Shown: positions 34,107 through 43,504, numbered from the stretch's first letter. The stretch: 64,000 nucleotides of DNA from Corynebacterium sp. NML98-0116 (GCF_001767255.1 NZ_CP017639.1:2045233-2109232), one strand, 5' to 3'. Numbers and translations are program-made. Notes: generated by a model from the letters alone, not told the origin.

Positions 34107-35102
34107 CTAAATCGACATCCCGACCCACACCGGCTCCGGCACCAGCCGGACGCCGAAGGCGCGTTCCACGCCGGCCTGCACGTCGCGGGCGAGCGCCACG
34201 ATGTCGTCGGCCTTCGCGTTGCCCCGGTTGGTGAGCGCCAGGGTGTGCTTGGTGGACAGGCGGGCCGGGGCGTGCTCGCCGGGGTAGCCGCGGGGGAACC
34301 CGGCGCGCTCGATGAGCCAGGCGGCGGAGAGCTTCACACGGCCGTCCTCCTGCGGGTAGCGCGGCATCCCCTCAACACCGATCGCATCTGCGACCGAGGC
34401 GTCCACCACCGGGTTGGTAAAGAAGGAACCCGCGGACCAGGTGTCGTGGTCGGCAGGGTCGAGCACCATGCCCTTCGTGCGGCGCGTCTCCAGGACTGAC
34501 TCGCGTGCCTCCGCGAGCGTGACCCGCTTGCCGCCGAGGTGGCGCAGCGGCGCCGACAGGTCTGACTTGGTCAGCTTCAGCTCGATCTCGAGGACCACGG
34601 CGCGGTGGGTGAACTTCAGGTTGGAATAGCGGTACGCCAGCTCCAGGGACTCCGGGGTGACCCACTCGTCCACGCCGGTCTCCCGGTTCCACAGGCGGAC
34701 GCGGTGCAGTACGTCGGCGATCTCGGCGCCGTAGGCCCCCACGTTCTGCACCGGGGTGGCCCCCGCGGAGCCGGGGATGCCGGACAGGGCCTCAATGCCG
34801 GCCAGGCCGTGCTCCACGGCGTAGGCAACCACGTCGTCCCACACGGTGCCGGCACCGATGCGGAGCAGGGTGTCGTCGAGAAGTTCGATGCCTTCGTTGC
34901 GCACGAGTACCGCCGTGACTCCTTGCGGGCCGTCGGCGACGACAAGGTTGGAGCCGCCGCCCACGACGAGCAGCGGCGCGCCCGCGGCGTCGAGGCGCGC
35001 AACCGTCGCCGCGAGGTCCTCGGCGGTGTCGCAGCGGATCACATCGGCGGGGGTGCCGCCGACGCGCAGAGTTGTCATTGAGGCAAAAGATGTATCAGAC
35101 AC
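34107..35102 (-). CDS. murB: UDP-N-acetylenolpyruvoylglucosamine reductase
   Basis: 331 residues. It reduces UDP-GlcNAc-enolpyruvate to UDP-MurNAc in peptidoglycan synthesis. FAD-binding segments T-T-L-R-V-G-G-T-P and V-V-G-G-G-S-N-L-V-V-A-D, the proton-donor loop A-G-S-F-F-T-N-P, and C-terminal E-H-A-P-A-R-L-S-T-K-H are present. The GTG at 35102 (V-S-D-T-S-F-A-S) gives the usual family N-terminus; the frame continues upstream into the divergent gene without meaning. Promoters of murB and the DUF2505 gene must overlap in the 24 bases between the starts. Confidence 0.9.
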   Translation of the reverse strand: MSDTSFASMTTLRVGGTPADVIRCDTAEDLAATVARLDAAGAPLLVVGGGSNLVVADGPQGVTAVLVRNEGIELLDDTLLRIGAGTVWDDVVAYAVEHGLAGIEALSGIPGSAGATPVQNVGAYGAEIADVLHRVRLWNRETGVDEWVTPESLELAYRYSNLKFTHRAVVLEIELKLTKSDLSAPLRHLGGKRVTLAEARESVLETRRTKGMVLDPADHDTWSAGSFFTNPVVDASVADAIGVEGMPRYPQEDGRVKLSAAWLIERAGFPRGYPGEHAPARLSTKHTLALTNRGNAKADDIVALARDVQAGVERAFGVRLVPEPVWVGMSI

Positions 35103-35126
35103 CCCATCAACGGTAGTCTGTTCACT

Positions 35127-35603
35127 ATGACTGCACGTAGTGAAATCACCGTAACCATCAACCACCCTGCGCAGAAGGTGCGCGACGCCTTCGCGAGCAA
35201 GGAATACTGGGCGTTCATCGCGGAGAAGCTGTCGCCGGAACCAGGCCAGCTTCACGAGTTCGACGGCTCCACCGCCGTCCTCTTTGAGATTCTGCCCAAG
35301 TCCATCCTGCCTGAGGCTGCGCAGGCCATGATTTCGCAGGACCTGAAGCTGAAGCGCACCGTCAACACCGGCGAAGACCCGATCACCTTCACCGGTGACG
35401 TCAAGGGCACCCCGGTCGACTTCGGCGGCGAGATCACGCTGACGGACAACGGCGACACCACCTCCCTGGCCTACGACAACGAGGCCAAGGTAGACATCCC
35501 GTTCATGGGCGCTGCGCTGGAGCCGAAGGTTGCTGAGGCACTCGAGGAGATCGTCGAAAATGAGGCGAAGCTCACCGAGGAATGGATCACCAACAATCTC
35601 TAA
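35127..35603 (+). CDS. DUF2505 family protein (START-like lipid-binding fold)
   Basis: 158 residues without signal peptide or membrane helix. The N-terminal strand-helix pattern (E-I-T-V-T-I-N-H-P-A-Q-K-V-R-D-A-F) and the beta-rich middle resemble polyketide-cyclase/START-like proteins, the family grouped as DUF2505 in actinobacteria. A hydrophobic ligand cavity is expected but no ligand is known. Divergent from murB, a conserved arrangement in the genus; the next gene overlaps its 3' end by 44 bases. Confidence 0.75.
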   Translation: MTARSEITVTINHPAQKVRDAFASKEYWAFIAEKLSPEPGQLHEFDGSTAVLFEILPKSILPEAAQAMISQDLKLKRTVNTGEDPITFTGDVKGTPVDFGGEITLTDNGDTTSLAYDNEAKVDIPFMGAALEPKVAEALEEIVENEAKLTEEWITNNL

Positions 35604-36414
35604 GCACCACCACAATCTGCGCTCGCAGGCGGGCCACGGGCAGCCCTACGGGGTGATCACCCGGGGCACGACCGGCATCAACCGGCTGCGACGCTGCGAT
35701 CGATGGACCCGCCACAACGCGCGGGTCATTTCGCTTTTGCGCGAAGGAACCCCACTAGCACTCGACGTCGGCTACGGCGCGTCCCACACCACCACCTGCG
35801 AGTGGGCGGGCTGGCTGCGGCGCATCAACCCCGACGTCGAGGTCGTCGGCTTGGAGATCAACCCCGAGCGGGTCCTCCCGCCGCGCGACGGCGTCCGCTT
35901 CGAGCTCGGCGGCTTCGAGCTCGCCGGCTACCAGCCGCAGCTTGTGCGCGCGTTCAACGTGCTGCGCCAGTACGACGTCGCGGAAGTCCCCGACGTGTGG
36001 CGCACCGTCACCTCCAAGCTCGCCCCCGGAGGTCTCTTCATCGAGGGCACCTGCGACGAGCTCGGCCGCCGCAGCACCTGGGTACTTCTCGACGCCACCG
36101 GCCCCCAAACCCTCACCCTGTCCTGGGACCCATTCGACGTCACCACCCCCAGCGACCTCGCCGAACGCCTACCCAAGGCGCTCATCCACCGCAACGTCCC
36201 CGGCGAGCCCATCCACGACTTTCTTCGCGACGCCGACTCCGCCTGGGAACACGCCGCCGGCTGGGAGCCGCACGGCCCCCGGGTGCGGTGGCGCCACGCC
36301 CGCGAGGCCCTTGCCCGCGACTGGCCGATCACCCCGGTGCGCCGTCGGCTCAGCGACAACACCGTCACCGTCGATTGGGCGGCTGTGGCGCCAAAAGGTG
36401 AGTCGCTACACTAG
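35560..36414 (+). CDS. Class I SAM-dependent methyltransferase-like protein
   Basis: 284 residues from ATG 35560, chosen because GAGGAGATC lies about 10 bases upstream and the conserved G-V-I-T-R-G-T-T-G-I-N-R-L-R-R motif needs a start before it; a TTG at 35530 is possible. The Rossmann motif is A-L-D-V-G-Y-G-A-S-H (about 65-74) with V-V-G-L-E-I-N as the acidic strand-2 end. The post-I and motif IV regions are less typical, so the substrate, and even activity, are uncertain. It overlaps the DUF2505 gene by 44 bases and leads directly into the LmeA-like gene. Confidence 0.7.
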   Translation: MRRSSPRNGSPTISKHHHNLRSQAGHGQPYGVITRGTTGINRLRRCDRWTRHNARVISLLREGTPLALDVGYGASHTTTCEWAGWLRRINPDVEVVGLEINPERVLPPRDGVRFELGGFELAGYQPQLVRAFNVLRQYDVAEVPDVWRTVTSKLAPGGLFIEGTCDELGRRSTWVLLDATGPQTLTLSWDPFDVTTPSDLAERLPKALIHRNVPGEPIHDFLRDADSAWEHAAGWEPHGPRVRWRHAREALARDWPITPVRRRLSDNTVTVDWAAVAPKGESLH

Positions 36415-36419
36415 TGCGC

Positions 36420-37148
36420 ATGAAAACCGTCTGGAAAGTCCTGATCGGCATCCTCGCCGCCATCCTGGTCCTGTTCATCGCCGCCGAAGCCGGCTCACGC
36501 GCCTACATCGGCAGCCAGATGCGCGACCAAGCCCCGGAGGGCACCGAGGTTTCCTTCGGCGCTTCCCCCCTGACGCTGGGTATGCTGCGCGGCACCATCC
36601 CGCACGTCACGGTGACCACGCCATCCACGCTGGTGGTCAACGGCGATGAGACCACCGGCCAGCCGGCCTCCACCGTGGAGATGGACTCCATCAAGGTTGA
36701 CGCCAGCGGCAAGTCCGTCGCGGACACCCTGACCGCAACTACCGAGGTCCCGAGTGAGTTCGTGCGCGCGATGCTGAACACGCAGCTGCAGCAGAACATC
36801 GGCAGCGATTTCCTCTCCGCGCTCATCAACGTGTCCGAGGTGACCACCTCCCCCGAGGACGGCACCTTCACCGTCGAGTTCAGCGGTGGTGCCGCTGCAG
36901 TTTCGCTTCGCCCCGAAATCGACGACGCCGGAGGGTTCTCCGTCCAGGCCGTCGACACCTCGCTGTTCGGCAACACGCTGCCGGATGAGATCTCCTCCGC
37001 GATTACCGAGGCCCTCACCAACGGCGTGGCCGAGTACACCGACCAGACGATGCGCATCACCGGCTTCGACGTCGTCCCCGGCGGCCTCCGCGTTACCATG
37101 CAGGGCCACGACGTGGACTTCGCCGAACTCCAGGCCTACCAGCAGTAG
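36420..37148 (+). CDS. DUF2993 (LmeA-type) phospholipid-binding membrane-anchored protein
   Basis: 242 residues: N-terminal signal anchor (about 5-25), then a beta-rich domain containing the S-P-L-T-L-G-M-L-R-G-T-I-P pattern typical of DUF2993. In mycobacteria LmeA is a periplasmic protein that binds phosphoinositides and helps mannan elongation of lipomannan. The ATG 36420 is preferred; GTG 36414 overlaps the stop of the methyltransferase-like gene. The pairing with that gene suggests coexpression. Convergent with the DUF2516 gene 6 bases beyond. Confidence 0.8.
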   Translation: MKTVWKVLIGILAAILVLFIAAEAGSRAYIGSQMRDQAPEGTEVSFGASPLTLGMLRGTIPHVTVTTPSTLVVNGDETTGQPASTVEMDSIKVDASGKSVADTLTATTEVPSEFVRAMLNTQLQQNIGSDFLSALINVSEVTTSPEDGTFTVEFSGGAAAVSLRPEIDDAGGFSVQAVDTSLFGNTLPDEISSAITEALTNGVAEYTDQTMRITGFDVVPGGLRVTMQGHDVDFAELQAYQQ

Positions 37149-37154
37149 GCTTGC

Positions 37155-37460
37155 TTACCAACCGTAATTCCCCCGCAAAATGTTGTTGATCTGCGGCCGC
37201 ACATCGAAGTAGTACACACCGATGGCGACCGCGCCGATCCACGCCACGAACGGCAACGACAGCATGCAGGCGAACGCGGAACCGGCCAGAATGGCCACCC
37301 ACGTGCCCTTCGACTGACGCCCCGCCGCCTCAAACGCGTCCGGGCGCGTTGACGCCGCCATCACCGCCGCCACAATGCCCGCGATGGCCAGCACCCAAAA
37401 CAACAGCGCGTTCGCCATCACGGGCAGCGACATGATCAGCTGCTCAGCAGTTAGCGACAT
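37155..37460 (-). CDS. DUF2516 family membrane protein
   Basis: 101 residues with two transmembrane helices (about 12-35 and 55-82) and a Y-F-D-V-R-P-x-I motif near the end, the pattern of the actinobacterial DUF2516 family. Its ATG overlaps the previous stop by one base (TAATG), so it is translationally coupled to the helical 129-residue protein. Function unknown. Confidence 0.75.
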   Translation of the reverse strand: MSLTAEQLIMSLPVMANALLFWVLAIAGIVAAVMAASTRPDAFEAAGRQSKGTWVAILAGSAFACMLSLPFVAWIGAVAIGVYYFDVRPQINNILRGNYGW

Positions 37461-37849
37461 TACTTCTTGCCGCCCAGGTCAGCGACGCGCTCCTGCACAC
37501 GCGCAACCACGGACTCGATGCGCTGCTTCGCGTCATCAGCGTCAATGTTGCCGAACGCGTCGCGGATCTCCTCAGCGACCAGCTTGAACGCATCCTTCGC
37601 CTCGCCGGCCTCGGCGGAGTCGCCGATGTTGCGCACGATGGACTCGGCGTCGCTCGCAAAGGAGGACACAGCGTCCTTCAGCTCCTTGTCGTCGCCCGCA
37701 CCGTCAAACGTGCTACGAGCGTTGTCCACAGCCTGCTTCAGCTGCTCAGTCACATCGCCACCAAGCTTGCCGACGGCCTCCCCGACCGACTGCCCAGCAA
37801 CCAGCAACGCATCCGCAATATCGCGCAAACCAGAATTGTTCTCAGACAT
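37460..37849 (-). CDS. Small helical acidic protein, function unknown
   Basis: 129 residues without membrane helices or signal peptide. Nearly all predicted helix, with amphipathic heptad-like repeats (V-G-K-L-G-G-D-V-T-E-Q-L-K-Q-A-V-D and similar), reminiscent of stress-associated or apolipoprotein-like helical proteins. Three ATG codons in a row follow AAAGGAG; the third (37849, M-S-E-N-N) has the best spacing. The stop of the DUF445 gene lies just before this ribosome site and the DUF2516 gene overlaps by one base, so the three form an operon. Confidence 0.7.
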   Translation of the reverse strand: MSENNSGLRDIADALLVAGQSVGEAVGKLGGDVTEQLKQAVDNARSTFDGAGDDKELKDAVSSFASDAESIVRNIGDSAEAGEAKDAFKLVAEEIRDAFGNIDADDAKQRIESVVARVQERVADLGGKK

Positions 37850-37862
37850 CATCATTCTCCTT

Positions 37863-39143
37863 TTAGAAAAACAGCAACTGTGACACAGCGTATATAACAA
37901 GTCCGGCCAATGCACCCACGATCGTGCCGTTCACGCGGATGTACTGCAGGTCCTTGCCCACCATCAGCTCGATCTTGTCGGCGGCTTCCTGCCCGTCCCA
38001 CTTCTGAATAGTCTCCGAAATAATGCCGACGATCTGCCCCGCACCGTTCTCCGCAGCGAAGTGCGTCCACTTCTGCAGGTTGCGCTCGGCCGCCTCACGC
38101 GTCGCCGGCTCGTTGACTAGCTTCTCGCCCCACTCGTGCACCGTCAGGGCTATCTTTCGACGCACCAAACTCTCCGGATCCGACGCCGACTCAATAATCG
38201 CCGCCGACACCTGCCCCCACAGCCCCGCGGCCGCGTTCTGCACCGCATTCGACGCCATCACATCCGCCTTCAGCTCCTCCACTCGCGTAATCATGGCACC
38301 GTCGAACTGCAGGTCCTGCGCGAACTGGTTGATTTGGCGTCGAATAGCTCGGCGAGCCTCGTGGTCCTTGTCCTTATCGACGTCCGCCATGAACGCCACC
38401 AGCTCGTTATAGACCTTCGCACCGACCAGGTCCTTGGCGAACTTCGGGGCCCAAGCGGGCATGCGCTCATCGATGGTGCGGACGATGGCGTCCTCCATGC
38501 CGGCGAGGCGCTCGTTGCCCCAGGCGACGATGTCGTCGACCACCGGCTCGATCTTGCCGTCCGCGATGAAGCCCTCCAGCGCGCGCCCGATCGGCGGGCC
38601 CCAGATCGGCTCCGCGAACCGGTCAATGACCTGCGAGTTGAGGAACTCCTCAGCCTCCGCAGGGTCGACCGCCTCGACGGCTTTGACCGTAAACTTGCCG
38701 ACCTCCTCCGACACCCGCTTCGCGTTCTTCTCAAGCGACAACCACCTTCCGGCACGCTCCGGGATGCCCGCCGCCATCACCTTCTCGGTGATGGTCTCCG
38801 CGTTGAGGAAGTTCTCACTCACGAAGTCACTCAGCGCGTCAGCCACCTGGTCCTTCTTGTTCGGCACCAGCGCCGTGTGCGGGATAGGCAGCCCCATCGG
38901 GTGCTTAAAGATCGCCGCGACCGCGAACCAGTCCGCCAGCCCGCCAACCATCCCGGCCTCCGCCGCCGCGCGCACGTACCCCACCCACAACGGCGCGGTG
39001 CCCTGCGACTGCCACCACGAACACGTCAGGAAGATCACGGCCATCAGCCCCAGCAGGGCCGTCACCCCGATCTTGTACTTCCGCAGTGTCCTGCGGCGCT
39101 GTTCGTCCGCCTCGGTGAGCTCCATTAACGCGTGTGTAGCCAT
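37863..39143 (-). CDS. DUF445 family membrane protein
   Basis: 426 residues. One N-terminal helix (about 25-45) followed by the DUF445 motif G-L-A-D-W-F-A-V-A-A-I-F-K-H-P-M-G-L-P-I-P-H-T and a long helical extracytoplasmic or cytoplasmic body, then a C-terminal helix (about 405-425) ending Q-L-L-F-F. Residues after the motif (P-N-K-K-D-Q-V-A) match the family. Function unknown; it heads a three-gene operon. Start at 39143 or, less likely, M-E-L at 39125. CTTATCGACG occurs at 38373. Confidence 0.8.
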   Translation of the reverse strand: MATHALMELTEADEQRRRTLRKYKIGVTALLGLMAVIFLTCSWWQSQGTAPLWVGYVRAAAEAGMVGGLADWFAVAAIFKHPMGLPIPHTALVPNKKDQVADALSDFVSENFLNAETITEKVMAAGIPERAGRWLSLEKNAKRVSEEVGKFTVKAVEAVDPAEAEEFLNSQVIDRFAEPIWGPPIGRALEGFIADGKIEPVVDDIVAWGNERLAGMEDAIVRTIDERMPAWAPKFAKDLVGAKVYNELVAFMADVDKDKDHEARRAIRRQINQFAQDLQFDGAMITRVEELKADVMASNAVQNAAAGLWGQVSAAIIESASDPESLVRRKIALTVHEWGEKLVNEPATREAAERNLQKWTHFAAENGAGQIVGIISETIQKWDGQEAADKIELMVGKDLQYIRVNGTIVGALAGLVIYAVSQLLFF

Positions 39144-39157
39144 GCACTTGATTAAAG

Positions 39158-39199
39158 CAAAAATCTCCCCGCCACCATATTGAGCGTGGTGACGGGGAG
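39158..39199 (-). terminator. Terminator of the sdh operon
   Basis: On the minus strand CTCCCCG-T-CACCA pairs with TGGTG-G-CGGGGAG around a 9-base loop, followed by ATTTTTG. It lies 16 bases after the stop of the small membrane gene. Confidence 0.8.
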
Positions 39200-39214
39200 A
39201 CCTGGAGGTAGCCG

Positions 39215-39583
39215 CTAGTTGACGCGACCGGTTTGCTCGCGGTACTGACGGTAGGCCGCGCGACCCTTCACGATAAGGAACGCGCCGAGCACTAACGTCA
39301 CAACCGCCTCTACGAGGCCGTACAGGATGAGCTGGCTGCTGACCTCAGCAGACGCACCATACCCGTACGTGCCAACAGTTGCGCCCCAGATGGCAAGCCC
39401 CATACCGAACAGTGACGCCAAGATCAGGCCCATCGCTACCCACGTGGAGTAGCGCAGCAGCGAAGAGTGCGGCGCGGAGTACGACACCGGGTCGTAGCCT
39501 TCGACGTACAGGTCCTGAATCTTGCCCTCGTACTCAGGGAACGATTCACTGCGGATATCAGCTACAGCATGTTGGGACGCCAT
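39215..39583 (-). CDS. Small membrane protein of the sdh operon
   Basis: 122 residues: a polar N-terminus (about 1-40) followed by two long transmembrane helices (about 45-68 and 82-105) and a basic tail. It follows sdhB by 30 bases and is ahead of the operon terminator. A small membrane gene in this place is conserved after sdhCAB in corynebacteria. It might help assemble or regulate complex II, but no motif shows this. Confidence 0.7.
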   Translation of the reverse strand: MASQHAVADIRSESFPEYEGKIQDLYVEGYDPVSYSAPHSSLLRYSTWVAMGLILASLFGMGLAIWGATVGTYGYGASAEVSSQLILYGLVEAVVTLVLGAFLIVKGRAAYRQYREQTGRVN

Positions 39584-39613
39584 CGTTGTTTCCTTCCTCG
39601 TTTTATTCTCTGT

Positions 39614-40363
39614 TTAGTCGTCGCCGCCACGGACTGCCGCGCGGACACGCTCGGCGTTAATCGCGCCGACTGCATCCAGCGGAATGCCTGCAGGGCAGAC
39701 GTCTGCGCACTCGCCGTACAGGGAGCAAGGACCGAAGTTGGTTTCCAACTCATCGATCATCTTGCGTGCACGACGGCTACGCTCCAGCTTGCCCAGTGGC
39801 AGCAGCTTCAAGTGCTTCAGCTTAGCACCAGTGAACAGGTGCGCGGCGCCATTCGGGCACGCAGCCACACAAGCACCACAGCCGATGCAGGCTGCGTAGT
39901 CGAGTGCAAGCTCGGAGTCGTGGTGGTTGACGGACAGGGTGTCTGCGTCTGGGGCGGTGCCCGGGAAGACGGAGACGTAGCCGCCCTGCTGCATCACGCG
40001 GTCGAGCGCGGAGCGGTCAACCACGAGGTCCTTGATGACCGGGAACACAGCGGAACGGAACGGCTCGATCTTGAGGGTGTCGCCGTCGTTGTAGTTCACC
40101 AGGCGCTGCAGGCATGCAGGGACGTTCTGGTCCGCACCGTGCGGGCGACCGTTGATGGTCAGGCCACAGGTACCGCAGATGCCCTCGCGGCAGTCAGAAG
40201 CGTAGGTGAAAGGCTCCTTGCCTTCCTCAACAAATTGGTTGTTGACGTGGTCAAGCAGCTCCAGGATAGACATCTGCTCAACTGCGTCCGGCACCTCGAC
40301 GGTTTCGAAGTGGCCTTCAGTTTCGGGTCCGGCCTGACGCCAGATCTCAAGTGTCAGTTTCAT
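39614..40363 (-). CDS. sdhB: Succinate dehydrogenase iron-sulfur subunit
   Basis: 249 residues. The [2Fe-2S] ligands are in D-C-R-E-G-I-C-G-T-C-G and the distal C in N-V-P-A-C; the [4Fe-4S] and [3Fe-4S] ligands in C-I-G-C-G-A-C-V-A-A-C-P and C-S-L-Y-G-E-C-A-D-V-C-P. It passes electrons from SdhA to the membrane subunit. The ATG overlaps the sdhA stop by one base (TAATG); an upstream extension is not real. Belongs to the sdhC-A-B operon. Confidence 0.96.
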   Translation of the reverse strand: MKLTLEIWRQAGPETEGHFETVEVPDAVEQMSILELLDHVNNQFVEEGKEPFTYASDCREGICGTCGLTINGRPHGADQNVPACLQRLVNYNDGDTLKIEPFRSAVFPVIKDLVVDRSALDRVMQQGGYVSVFPGTAPDADTLSVNHHDSELALDYAACIGCGACVAACPNGAAHLFTGAKLKHLKLLPLGKLERSRRARKMIDELETNFGPCSLYGECADVCPAGIPLDAVGAINAERVRAAVRGGDD

Positions 40364-42381
40364 TACTTGTAGTTCCTCGTCATCAGTGGGATCGAATCGA
40401 AGTACAGTGGCTCGGCGTGACGCACGAACTGGTCGTTGCCCACGGTCTCCCATGCGGAGACGAAGCACCAGTTCTCGTCGTCACGGCGGGCCTCGCCGTC
40501 TTCGGTGAGGTGGTCCATGCGGTAGTGAGCGCCACAGGACTCGTCGCGGTCAAGTGCGTCAATGCACATCAGCTCGCCGAGGTTGATGTAGTCAACCAGT
40601 CGAAGCGCAGCCTCGAGCACCTGGTTCATCTCATCAGCGCGGCCTGGGATGTGGAGGTTCGCCCAGAAGTCATCACGCAGGGCACGGATCTTGTCGATGC
40701 CCTCGCGCAGGCTGTCGGCGGTACGTGCCACGCCACAGTGCAGGTAGAGGATCTCGCCAAGCTTGATGTGGAAGTACTCCGGGCCGTGCGGGTCGGAGCC
40801 CTTGATGTTCATCAGGCTGTCGATGCGCTGCTGCGCACGCTGTACAGCCTCAACGGATGCAGGTGCATCCTCTGCGTACACCGGCTCGTTCAGGTGGTCT
40901 GCCAGGTAGTTCGGCACCGTGAACGGAATGGTGAACCAGCCGTCAACCGATGCGGACAGCAGCGAGTTCGCGCCCAGGCGGTTCGCACCGTGGTAGGTCC
41001 AGGAGCACTCGCCGGCTGCGAAGAGGCCGTCGATAGACGTCATCTCGTTGAAGTCGGTCCACAGGCCACCCATGGAGAAGTGCACCGTCGGCGCAATACG
41101 CATCGGGGCCTTGTATGGGTTCTCGCCGGTGGAGTCTTCGTACATCTCGAAGAGGTTGCCGTAACGCTCGCGGATAGTGTCCTCACCAAGGCGCTCGATG
41201 GAATCCTTGAAGTCCAGGTACGCCGAGTTGTGCAGCGGGCCAACGCCAAAGCCAGCGTTGAGCTGCTGCGAAATAGCACGGGACGCAACGTCACGTGGCA
41301 CGAGGTTACCGAACGCCGGGTAGCGACGCTCCAGGAAGTAATCGCGCTCGTCCTCTGGGATGGTGTTCGGGTCGCGGTCGTCGCCCTTTTCCTTCGGGGT
41401 CCAAATGCGGCCGTCGTTACGCAGGGACTCGGACATCAGCGTCGTCTTCGACTGCCAGCTCGCGTTCAGCGGCAGGCCGGTCGGGTGGAACTGAATGAAC
41501 GCCGGCGACGCCAGGTACGCACCAAGCTCGTGCGCACGCATCATCGCGGAGGAGTTCGAGTTCTTCGCCAACGTGGTCTTGTGGTACACGTTGCCGTAAC
41601 CACCGGTACCCAGCACAACAGCATGGCCAGTGAACGGGGTCAGGGAGCCGTCAATCAGGTTGCGGGTAACAATACCGCGGCAACGCTTCTTGCCGTCTTC
41701 CTCAGTAATGATCAGATCGATCAGGTCGTTGTGCGTAAAGATCTCAACGTTGCCCAGGTGGATCTGACGCTGCAGCGCCGAAGCGGTGGACAGCTGCAGC
41801 TGCTGGCCCGTTTGGCCACGGGTGTAGTAGGTACGGGAGACCTGCACACCACCGAAGGAACGGGTAGCCAGGGAGCCACCGTACTCACGCGCGAACGGAG
41901 CACCAATCGCGTTCATGTGGTCAATCACGCGGACCGACTCGACGGCCAGGCGCCAGCAGTCAGCCTCACGGCAGCGGTAGTCGCCACCCTTGACAGTGTC
42001 CTTCACGTGGCGGTACGCGCCGTCGTTATCAACCTTCTTGCCGCGAGCAGCGTTGACGCCACCCTGCGCTGCAATGGAGTGTGCACGACGAGGAGCGTCA
42101 TGGTACGTGAAGACCTGTACCTGGTAGCCCAGCTCGCCCAATGCGGCGGCAGAAGCACCGGCAGCCAAGCCCGTGCCCACAACGAGCACCTTGAACTTGC
42201 GACGGTTCAGTGGGGACACCAGCTGCATGTGGTCCTTCTGGTACTCCCACATGTCCTTCATCCGGACCTTGTGGCGGTCCGGCATTGCATTATCAAGAAT
42301 GCGGCCAATGGTGACGCCAGGAGCCGAGGACTCCGGCTGGCGGAACACCTCGTCCTGCGTCTGGTTCAAAGAGGTAGTCAT
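40363..42381 (-). CDS. sdhA: Succinate dehydrogenase flavoprotein subunit
   Basis: 672 residues. It oxidises succinate to fumarate. The FAD dinucleotide motif is V-V-G-T-G-L-A-A-G-A-S-A; the flavin-linked His is in A-H-S-I-A-A-Q-G-G-V-N-A. Active-site H-P-T-G-L and the C-terminal R-E-S-C-like D-E-S-C-G-A-H-Y segment are intact. It is preceded by sdhC (22-base gap) and coupled to sdhB. Length fits the Bacillus/actinobacterial type of complex II with a single five-helix anchor. Confidence 0.96.
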   Translation of the reverse strand: MTTSLNQTQDEVFRQPESSAPGVTIGRILDNAMPDRHKVRMKDMWEYQKDHMQLVSPLNRRKFKVLVVGTGLAAGASAAALGELGYQVQVFTYHDAPRRAHSIAAQGGVNAARGKKVDNDGAYRHVKDTVKGGDYRCREADCWRLAVESVRVIDHMNAIGAPFAREYGGSLATRSFGGVQVSRTYYTRGQTGQQLQLSTASALQRQIHLGNVEIFTHNDLIDLIITEEDGKKRCRGIVTRNLIDGSLTPFTGHAVVLGTGGYGNVYHKTTLAKNSNSSAMMRAHELGAYLASPAFIQFHPTGLPLNASWQSKTTLMSESLRNDGRIWTPKEKGDDRDPNTIPEDERDYFLERRYPAFGNLVPRDVASRAISQQLNAGFGVGPLHNSAYLDFKDSIERLGEDTIRERYGNLFEMYEDSTGENPYKAPMRIAPTVHFSMGGLWTDFNEMTSIDGLFAAGECSWTYHGANRLGANSLLSASVDGWFTIPFTVPNYLADHLNEPVYAEDAPASVEAVQRAQQRIDSLMNIKGSDPHGPEYFHIKLGEILYLHCGVARTADSLREGIDKIRALRDDFWANLHIPGRADEMNQVLEAALRLVDYINLGELMCIDALDRDESCGAHYRMDHLTEDGEARRDDENWCFVSAWETVGNDQFVRHAEPLYFDSIPLMTRNYK

Positions 42382-42403
42382 TAAAGTTTCTCCTAATCAG
42401 CCG

Positions 42404-43177
42404 TTAGCGGGTGTACCCCGGGATAAGCCCAGCCATAATGGCCAGTGGCATGATGACGTTTCCAAGAACAACGATGAACGGCAGTACGTACCCCAACACG
42501 ACCATTACGCCGCGTCCACGCTCGCCGAGCCATCCAAGGTCAGAAACTGCCAAGTACACACCGTGCGTCAGGTGCAGCAGCAGCGCCAGCATGGCAACCA
42601 GGTAGAACAGGGTCACGTACCAACGCTCAGGAGCGAAGGTTGCAATCAGGTTGTCACGAACATTGCCATGAACGAACTGCTCAGAAGCAACAACCGTGCC
42701 CGCGGTCAGATCCAGGATGTGGAAGATGATGAACAGCAGCAGGATGACGCCGGTCACCAGCATCCAACGCGTAGCGGTGGACTGCCAGCCTCCCATCAGG
42801 TTCGTGCGCTTGAACGTACCGCGCGACTCGGCGGAACGCTTCTTCAGAGTGAACGCACCATACACGTGCAGGATCAGGCAGGTCAGCAGGACGATACGGA
42901 GAATCCACAGGAATCCTCCGCGCGGGAACAGTGGTTCACCAAACGTGCGGAACCACTCGCCGTAGTCATCAATGTGTGCGCCGCCATCAGCCTTAAGCGG
43001 CATGAAAATCTTCAGGTTGCCCACCATGTGAACAAGAAGGAAGAGCGAGAAGATGAGGCCAGTGATGGCCATCTCGAGCTTTACTGCCCATGTTGGGAAC
43101 CCTGGCCGCTCTCGTAGCGGCTTCTCAGTAATTTTTCCGTGACGAATTGCTTCACGGTCTGTTTTTTGTACAGTCAT
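42404..43177 (-). CDS. sdhC: Succinate dehydrogenase cytochrome b subunit
   Basis: 257 residues with five transmembrane helices, the one-subunit di-haem membrane anchor type. Candidate haem-ligand histidines occur in the helices: L-V-H-M-V-G, L-I-L-H-V-Y-G, I-I-F-H-I-L-D, L-L-H-L-T-H-G. It transfers electrons to menaquinone. First gene of the operon, with CTGGAGG before the ATG; a CRP/GlxR-type palindrome lies upstream at 43364-43379. Confidence 0.95.
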   Translation of the reverse strand: MTVQKTDREAIRHGKITEKPLRERPGFPTWAVKLEMAITGLIFSLFLLVHMVGNLKIFMPLKADGGAHIDDYGEWFRTFGEPLFPRGGFLWILRIVLLTCLILHVYGAFTLKKRSAESRGTFKRTNLMGGWQSTATRWMLVTGVILLLFIIFHILDLTAGTVVASEQFVHGNVRDNLIATFAPERWYVTLFYLVAMLALLLHLTHGVYLAVSDLGWLGERGRGVMVVLGYVLPFIVVLGNVIMPLAIMAGLIPGYTR

Positions 43178-43363
43178 GGCACCTCCAGTGTCACAACCAC
43201 TTTAGGCACCAATCTTCACTATTGCCTAGTCAGAGCATGTTTCTTTCGCCTGATTTTCACCCAAAATTCACCGCCCGGACGCGCTTGGCAAATTTTCGAA
43301 ATTTTAAGCATGGCGACACCCTGCACATATTCAGTATGAGAACAAACCAAGGTAAACCTAATT

Positions 43364-43379
43364 TGTGATGTTACTCACG
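43364..43379 (-). promoter_or_regulatory. Putative GlxR (CRP-type) binding site upstream of sdhC
   Basis: TGTGA-TGTTAC-TCACG matches the CRP/GlxR consensus TGTGA-N6-TCACA at nine of ten positions. It is about 190 bases upstream of the sdhC start. GlxR is known to control sdhCAB in C. glutamicum, so this is a reasonable site of cAMP-dependent control. Confidence 0.6.
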
Positions 43380-43504
43380 ACCTGCGCGTAACGTCTATAA
43401 AATCTTCGAACTACCCCCAAAGGTCGGTAGTCAAGAGTCTGCTTCAAACATCGGGAAATGGGAGGGTGAGCGGTCCTTTTACTACCCCGTCAGCGCGCCC
43501 CCAA